Shown: positions 6,141 to 7,132 of the stretch, in pieces
Layout: each line of letters begins with the position of its first letter
How positions within the stretch are numbered: the stretch's first letter is position 1
Made by a program: the position numbers and the translations under genes
From: Chloroflexota bacterium
GTDB taxonomy: Bacteria; Chloroflexota; Anaerolineae; JACRMK01
Assembly: GCA_016200765.1 (NCBI GenBank)
Contig: JACQEC010000150.1
Coordinates: forward strand, 1-7,132
Direction: 5' to 3'
Length of the DNA stretch: 7,132 bases
Notes under the pieces: model-generated
Database searches by the model: none
What the model was told of the DNA's origin: nothing
Seen by the model: the letters and a program-made list of their open reading frames with translations, nothing else

Positions 6141-6521
6141 CTATATCAGTTTCTTGCCTCGCGCAGTTGTCTTGGCCTGACGGCTCGCGCGCTTCGCCGT
6201 CTTTTCCTTTGGCACAAAGCGCACTTCTAGCCTGCAATCCAGCGCATCCGCCAGGCGGCGCGCAAAACTCAGGTCTTTGACGCCGCGCGCTTCCACGCGG
6301 CTGATGCTCGGTCGCGGCGTGCCCACCTTCGCGGCTAGCTACGCCTGTGATAGCCCGCGCTTCAAGCGCACGTCAATCAACTGTTGGCGGATGGAGAACT
6401 CGCTTTCGAGCGCGTCATACTCGCGCTTGAAAGCGGCGTCTTTCATCTGCTCGCGCCAGTAGTCATCCATCGGGACGCTATGCACACGTCCAGTCTTGCG
6501 ATTGCTCATGGCTTGGCTCAC
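6141..6521 (-). pseudogene. HigA-like Xre antitoxin/regulator, interrupted by an amber codon in the HTH
   Basis: One frame from 6521 (GTG; ATG alternative at 6509) to TAG 6143-6141 encodes 125 residues plus one internal TAG at 6341-6339. Before it, the N-terminal helical part WREQMKDAAFKREYDA and SIRQQLIDVRLKRGLSQA is typical of HigA-like antitoxins. After it, LAAKVGTPRPSISRVEA and the following LADALDCRLEVRFV complete an Xre helix-turn-helix, and a Lys/Arg-rich tail ends ...ARGKKLI. The stop falls in the LSQA-x-LA position where Glu or Gln is usual, so a one-base change from CAG or GAG explains it. Such proteins bind operator DNA and neutralise a RelE/HigB toxin, but no toxin gene lies in the 130 bp upstream or the 140 bp downstream. 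I infer a solitary, inactivated regulator. Reinitiation at GTG 6326 would give only half an HTH. Confidence 0.7.
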
Positions 6522-6527
6522 AAGGCT

Positions 6528-6556
6528 ATGGTAACCCAGAAGTTACGTGCGATCAA
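6528..6556 (-). promoter_or_regulatory. Possible promoter of the Xre gene
   Basis: TTGATC (6556-6551) and TACCAT (6533-6528) on the minus strand are separated by exactly 17 nt. Transcription would begin near 6521, at the GTG itself, favouring ATG 6509 with a very short leader. No clear Shine-Dalgarno site is present. Confidence 0.4.
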
Positions 6557-6603
6557 ATGCCGTTTGTCATACGGGCGCACTGCAGGTTGGGCTGACGTGA
6601 GAC

Positions 6604-6632
6604 TTGCCCACTGCGCCCTCCGGTGCTAGACT
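6604..6632 (+). promoter_or_regulatory. σ70-like promoter of the aldo/keto reductase gene
   Basis: TTGCCC (6604-6609), a 17-nt spacer and TAGACT (6627-6632), with an extended -10 TGC directly before it (6624-6626). Transcription would begin near 6639, giving a leader of about 15 nt that contains the Shine-Dalgarno site. Arranged divergently from the Xre gene promoter. Confidence 0.55.
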
Positions 6633-6640
6633 GTGCGCTA

Positions 6641-6647
6641 AAAGGAG
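6641..6647 (+). promoter_or_regulatory. Ribosome binding site of the aldo/keto reductase gene
   Basis: AAAGGAG, 6 nt before the ATG at 6654, is a strong Shine-Dalgarno match and fixes the start. Confidence 0.8.
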
Positions 6648-6653
6648 ACGGCT

Positions 6654-7132
6654 ATGCAAACGCGACGCTTTGGAAGAACCGGCCACCATTCGACGATCAT
6701 CATCTTCGGCGCGGCGGCATTGGGCAAAGTCAGCCAGGCCGAGGCGGATCAGGCGATGGAGATGGCGCTGGCGCACGGGGTCAACCACATTGACGTGGCC
6801 CCATCGTATGGCGAGGCCGAGGCGCGGCTGGGGCCGTGGATGCAACGCCACCGCAACGACTTTTTCCTCGGCTGTAAGACGACCGAGCGCACCCAGCAGG
6901 GCGCGTGGGACGAACTGCGCCGCTCGCTCGACCGCTTGCAGACCGACCACTTTGACCTGTATCAGATGCACTCGCTCAAAGGACGCGACGACGCCGATGC
7001 GGCGCTGAACGAAGGCGGCGCGTTGGAGGCGTTCCTCGAAGCGAAGGCGCAGGGGCTGACGAAATATCTGGGCATCACCGGCCACGGCCTGCACATCGCC
7101 GCCACGCACGCCCACGCCTTGAGCCGCTTTGA
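6654..7132 (+). CDS. Aldo/keto reductase, 5' part, cut by the window edge
   Basis: From ATG 6654 a frame of 159 codons stays open to the right edge, so the C-terminal half lies outside. It encodes the N-terminal half of an aldo/keto reductase TIM barrel: MQTRRFGRTG, the GVNHIDVAPSYGEAEARLG block, FFLGCKTTER, FDLYQMHS and the KYLGITGHG strand. The conserved catalytic tetrad is visible as D47, Y52, K75 and H106. Members reduce aldehydes and ketones with NAD(P)H in the cytoplasm; the substrate is not readable. Start support is strong from AAAGGAG and an extended -10 promoter just upstream. It diverges from the broken Xre gene. The long minus-strand open frame across it is a GC-driven antisense shadow. 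Confidence 0.9.
   Translation, partial: MQTRRFGRTGHHSTIIIFGAAALGKVSQAEADQAMEMALAHGVNHIDVAPSYGEAEARLGPWMQRHRNDFFLGCKTTERTQQGAWDELRRSLDRLQTDHFDLYQMHSLKGRDDADAALNEGGALEAFLEAKAQGLTKYLGITGHGLHIAATHAHALSRF

Noticed and set aside
6141..6653. Complete toxin-antitoxin module
   Set aside because: Only an amber-broken antitoxin-like gene is present; no toxin-sized ORF with RelE/HigB features on either side.
6567..7115. 182-codon minus-strand open frame opposite the aldo/keto reductase
   Set aside because: The plus strand carries a canonical catalytic tetrad, ribosome site and promoter; the minus frame overlaps them with a featureless product.

Overview
The window is a GC-rich bacterial chromosomal segment with ordinary enzyme genes on both strands, one insertion-sequence relic and several broken genes. 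The likely source is Chloroflexota (Anaerolineae-like). That rests on overall protein style: a β-CASP hydrolase, an F420-type luciferase-like oxidoreductase, an AttH/CrtC lipocalin-like protein, a D-threonine-aldolase-type enzyme and an aldo/keto reductase. It is an inference from remembered families, not from a search or marker gene.

Layout, left to right. Positions 1-97 hold the first codons of an unrecognised minus-strand gene. Positions 122-198 are an AT-rich island built of GATTTNN heptads running in opposite directions on the two strands, followed by a 13-residue tail of a lost plus-strand ORF that overlaps the next gene by ATGA. An intact β-CASP metallo-β-lactamase-fold hydrolase (240-1640, +) follows. 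Convergent to it, and only 6 bp from its stop, is a decayed DDE transposase (1647-2624, -) with one in-frame amber codon, a missing N-terminus and no visible element ends. An intact luciferase-like oxidoreductase (2681-3706, -) has its own σ70-like promoter.

The most unusual part is 3800-5999 (-). A PLP-dependent D-threonine aldolase/D-serine dehydratase-type gene runs directly, and in the wrong frame, into the signal peptide of an AttH-like gene. The first gene has lost its last dozen or so codons and its stop; the second has lost its start codon. This looks like a deletion joining two genes, or an assembly error. Beyond it lies a HigA-like Xre antitoxin gene broken by one amber codon inside its helix-turn-helix (6141-6521, -), without a toxin partner. 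Divergent from it is the 5' part of an aldo/keto reductase (6654 to the end, +), open at the window edge.

No operon with a shared pathway is evident: each intact gene looks independently transcribed, and three or four have recognisable promoters with 17-bp spacers. I found no undescribed multi-gene system. The notable content is gene decay and rearrangement (one transposase relic, one fusion junction, one amber-broken regulator, one truncated tail) and the heptad repeat.
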